Part shown: positions 61,469-64,000 of the stretch, one piece after another | Layout: each line of letters opens with the position of its first letter | Numbering within the stretch: the first letter of the stretch is position 1 | Assembly: GCA_965230525.1 (NCBI GenBank) | Contig: OZ246008.1 | Location: 2,914,001-2,978,000 of the forward strand | Direction of reading: 5' to 3' | Source of the DNA: GCA-002733465 sp965230525 | GTDB taxonomy: Bacteria > Pseudomonadota > Gammaproteobacteria > Enterobacterales > Kangiellaceae | DNA length: 64,000 bases | The notes under the pieces: generated by a model | Database searches by the model: none | What the model was told of the DNA's origin: nothing | What the model saw: the letters and a program-made list of their open reading frames with translations, nothing else | Translations under genes and position numbers: made by a program

Positions 61469-64000
61469 GTTCGCTAAAGAAGTTCTACCAATCAACATCG
61501 AAGATGAGTTAAAAGTCTCCTACCTTGATTATGCAATGAGCGTTATTGTCGGCCGTGCATTACCCGATGTTCGTGATGGCTTAAAGCCAGTCCATCGGCG
61601 CGTGTTGTATGCAATGAATGTTCTGTCTAATGACTATAACAAGCCGTATAAAAAATCTGCGCGTGTAGTCGGTGATGTTATTGGTAAATATCACCCCCAT
61701 GGAGATACCGCGGTTTATGACACCATAGTCAGAATGGCGCAGCCATTTTCTCTTCGCTATATGCTGGTTGATGGTCAAGGAAACTTTGGTTCGGTTGATG
61801 GTGATTCGCCAGCCGCTATGCGATATACCGAAGTGCGCATGGACAAGCTTGCTCATCAATTATTGAGTGACTTAGACAAAGAAACCGTCGATTGGGACGA
61901 AAACTATGACGGTTCTGAAAGTGAGCCACAAGTATTGCCGACTCGTGTCCCTAACTTACTAGTCAATGGGTCTTCTGGAATAGCGGTCGGTATGGCGACT
62001 AATATTCCGCCTCATAATATGAACGAAGTCATCAGTGCCTGTCTAGCAATCATCGAAAACCCTGATATTACTTTAGAAGAAATCATGGAGCATATTCCGG
62101 GGCCGGATTTTCCAACACAAGGAATCATTAATGGCCGAGCGGGCATTCTGCAAGCTTATCAAACCGGTAAGGGACGTATTTATATTCGAGCGCGTCATCA
62201 CATTGAAACGGATGAAAAAAATGGTAAAGAGAGCATCGTTGTAACCGAGCTTCCCTATCAGGTTAACAAAGCAAGGTTAATCGAAAAAATTGCTGAGTTA
62301 GTCAAAGACAAAAAGATTGAAGGCGTCACTGGACTTCGTGATGAATCGGACAAAGATGGAATGCGAATGGTGATCGAGCTTCGTCGCGGGGAAAACGCCG
62401 AAGTATTAATGAATAACCTGTATTCACAATCGCAAATGCAAACAGTATTTGGCATCAATATGGTCGCGCTTCAAGACCGCCAACCTAAGTTGTTCAACCT
62501 GAAAGAAATGCTTGAAGCATTTGTTAAGCACCGAAAAGAAGTGGTAATTCGTCGAACTATCTTTGATTTACGCAAAGCCAGAGAAAAAGCCCATGTACTA
62601 GAAGGGTTGGCGCTTGCGTTGGCAAACATCGATGAAATCATAGAGCTTATTAAAAGTGCAGAAAGCCCAGCGGTTGCTAAACAACAATTAGTCGCTCGTG
62701 GGTGGGATGCAAGTGCGATACTTGCCATGCTTGATAGCGCTGGCTCGGATGCCTGTCGTCCCGACGATCTTGAAGCGTGTTATGGACTTGTGGACGGTCA
62801 ATATCACTTATCGCCAGTACAAGCTCAAGCAATTCTTGATTTAAAACTTCATAAGCTCACTGGTTTAGAGCACGAGAAAATCATTAATGACTACAAAGGT
62901 CTTATTGAGTTAATTGCAGAGTTATTAGCCATTCTTAATAGTGTAGAGCGATTAATGGAAGTGATTCGTGAAGAATTGGAAGAAATTAGAGAAAACTTTG
63001 GTGATGAACGTCGTACCGAAATTACCAATAGCTCAGCTGATCTATTGATTGAAGATTTAATTCCAGAAGAAGATGTGGTTGTCACTTTATCACACGAAGG
63101 CTATGTCAAATATCAACCATTAGCCTTGTATGAAGCCCAGCGCCGCGGTGGTAAAGGAAAGTCGGCAACCAAAATGAAGGAAGAGGACTTTATTGAAAAG
63201 CTGTTAGTGGTTTCAACCCATGCGACTATCTTATGTTTCTCTAGCTTTGGTAAGGTTTATTGGTTAAGAACCTTTGAACTCCCATTAGCGAGTCGAGGCT
63301 CTAGAGGTAAGCCGATTGTTAATATCTTGCCGTTGGCTGAAGGTGAGAGAATTACCAGTATTTTGCAGGTTAATGATTATAAAGAAGACGAGTATGTATT
63401 TATGGCGACCGCAAGCGGTACCGTTAAGAAAACCTCGTTAGAACAATTCTCGAGACCAAGAGCTAATGGGATTATTGCCTTAAGACTTGATGAAGGTGAC
63501 GAACTAATCGGAACTTTAGTCACTAATGGCGAAGATGAACTAATGCTATTTAGTGATGCAGGTAAAGTGATTCGTTTCCACGAAAGTAATGTCAGAGAAA
63601 TGGGGCGTACCGCTCGAGGTGTTCGCGGTATACGAATTGTTGAAGGTCAAAAAGTTATTGCACTAGTAAGAGCCGACGATAACAGCCAAATCCTTACAGT
63701 CACCGAAAACGGGTATGGCAAGCGAACTAATATGACCGAGCACCCAGTGAGAGGGCGAGGTGGTCAAGGTGTCATTTCGATTACGCTCAGCGAGCGAAAT
63801 GGTAAAGCGATCAGTGCGGTTAGAGTACAAGATGGCGATGAAATCATGTTGATCAGCAAAGGTGGAACATTGGTTCGTACAAGAGTTGATGAAATCCGCA
63901 CTATGGGCCGAAATACTCAAGGTGTTCGACTTATCCGCTTGCAAGAGGGCGAAACTCTAGTTGGTCTTCAGCGTATTGATGAATTGGAAGATCAAGAAGG
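61461..64000 (+). CDS. gyrA: DNA gyrase subunit A (3' end outside the window)
   Basis: The frame runs from 61461 to the right edge (846 codons) without a stop. The DNA-cleaving Tyr122 is in AAMRYTE, and the quinolone-binding region has Thr83 and Asp87 (HPHGDTAVYDT), a natural Thr as in Pseudomonas. The GyrA box QRRGGKG is present, so DNA is wrapped and it is gyrase, not ParC. The six-bladed beta-pinwheel of the C-terminal domain follows to the edge. It cuts and reseals DNA together with GyrB to introduce negative supercoils. An ATG ten bases upstream opens a tiny overlapping leader. Confidence 0.98.
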   Translation, partial: MGEFAKEVLPINIEDELKVSYLDYAMSVIVGRALPDVRDGLKPVHRRVLYAMNVLSNDYNKPYKKSARVVGDVIGKYHPHGDTAVYDTIVRMAQPFSLRYMLVDGQGNFGSVDGDSPAAMRYTEVRMDKLAHQLLSDLDKETVDWDENYDGSESEPQVLPTRVPNLLVNGSSGIAVGMATNIPPHNMNEVISACLAIIENPDITLEEIMEHIPGPDFPTQGIINGRAGILQAYQTGKGRIYIRARHHIETDEKNGKESIVVTELPYQVNKARLIEKIAELVKDKKIEGVTGLRDESDKDGMRMVIELRRGENAEVLMNNLYSQSQMQTVFGINMVALQDRQPKLFNLKEMLEAFVKHRKEVVIRRTIFDLRKAREKAHVLEGLALALANIDEIIELIKSAESPAVAKQQLVARGWDASAILAMLDSAGSDACRPDDLEACYGLVDGQYHLSPVQAQAILDLKLHKLTGLEHEKIINDYKGLIELIAELLAILNSVERLMEVIREELEEIRENFGDERRTEITNSSADLLIEDLIPEEDVVVTLSHEGYVKYQPLALYEAQRRGGKGKSATKMKEEDFIEKLLVVSTHATILCFSSFGKVYWLRTFELPLASRGSRGKPIVNILPLAEGERITSILQVNDYKEDEYVFMATASGTVKKTSLEQFSRPRANGIIALRLDEGDELIGTLVTNGEDELMLFSDAGKVIRFHESNVREMGRTARGVRGIRIVEGQKVIALVRADDNSQILTVTENGYGKRTNMTEHPVRGRGGQGVISITLSERNGKAISAVRVQDGDEIMLISKGGTLVRTRVDEIRTMGRNTQGVRLIRLQEGETLVGLQRIDELEDQE

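Noticed and set aside
61461..61730. Thr83 in GyrA as a quinolone-resistance change
   Set aside because: Thr83 is the natural residue in several gammaproteobacteria and Asp87 is intact.
1..64000. tRNA, rRNA, prophage, complete IS, toxin-antitoxin pair or defence island
   Set aside because: No sequence or gene group that supports any of these was found on reading both strands.

Overview
The window reads as chromosome of an AT-rich (about 40% GC by eye) marine-type gammaproteobacterium. The signs are dnaX-ybaB-recR, yceD-rpmF-plsX, purM-purN-DUF3108, mtaD-ubiG beside gyrA, a type I asparaginase, FadH, a proteobacterial 'dedicated sortase' regulatory set and a GlyGly-CTERM exoenzyme. A Kangiella/Aliikangiella-like or alteromonad-like host is my inference; no rRNA or tRNA gene is present to test it.

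Layout. 1-16.1 kb: the tail of an AGCS symporter, a membrane-anchored Ser/Thr kinase, a thioredoxin-like lipoprotein, an MscS channel, a RimK ligase fused to a TrkA-C domain, a 15-bp minisatellite, a solitary transposase-type HTH gene, an MFS and a CPA2 antiporter, a carotenoid/retinol-type oxidoreductase, a REP-like triplet and an exported leucyl aminopeptidase. 16.5-28.6 kb: two GGDEF proteins, trmJ with an amidase, tapT back to back with a GNAT gene, a hybrid histidine kinase, elaA and a GlyGly-CTERM carboxypeptidase. 28.9-37.4 kb: dnaX-ybaB-recR, ansA, sppA, fadH. 37.7-46.3 kb: an orphan HicB, rluC-HAD-DMT, an Atm1-type ABC exporter with maf, a DUF2750/racemase pair, and yceD-rpmF-plsX. 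46.4-48.6 kb: a detached part of the cbb3 oxidase assembly cluster (Yip1, ccoS, DUF2057, TauE/SafE) behind a perfect FNR/Anr box. 48.9-54.9 kb: a phosphatase-like exported protein, DUF3108, purN, purM, DUF6763 and slt. 55.1-58.9 kb: pdsO, pdsR and pdsS with no sortase or substrate between them. 59-64 kb: ubiG, an mtaD-like deaminase, and gyrA running off the right edge.

Most genes are housekeeping. The items most worth a second look are the sortase-system regulators without a sortase, the A10 slip site in dnaX with stops waiting in both other frames, the FNR box before ccoS, the RimK-TrkA-C fusion, the REP-like elements, and three families of short tandem repeats. I found no CRISPR array, prophage, complete insertion sequence or obvious defence island.
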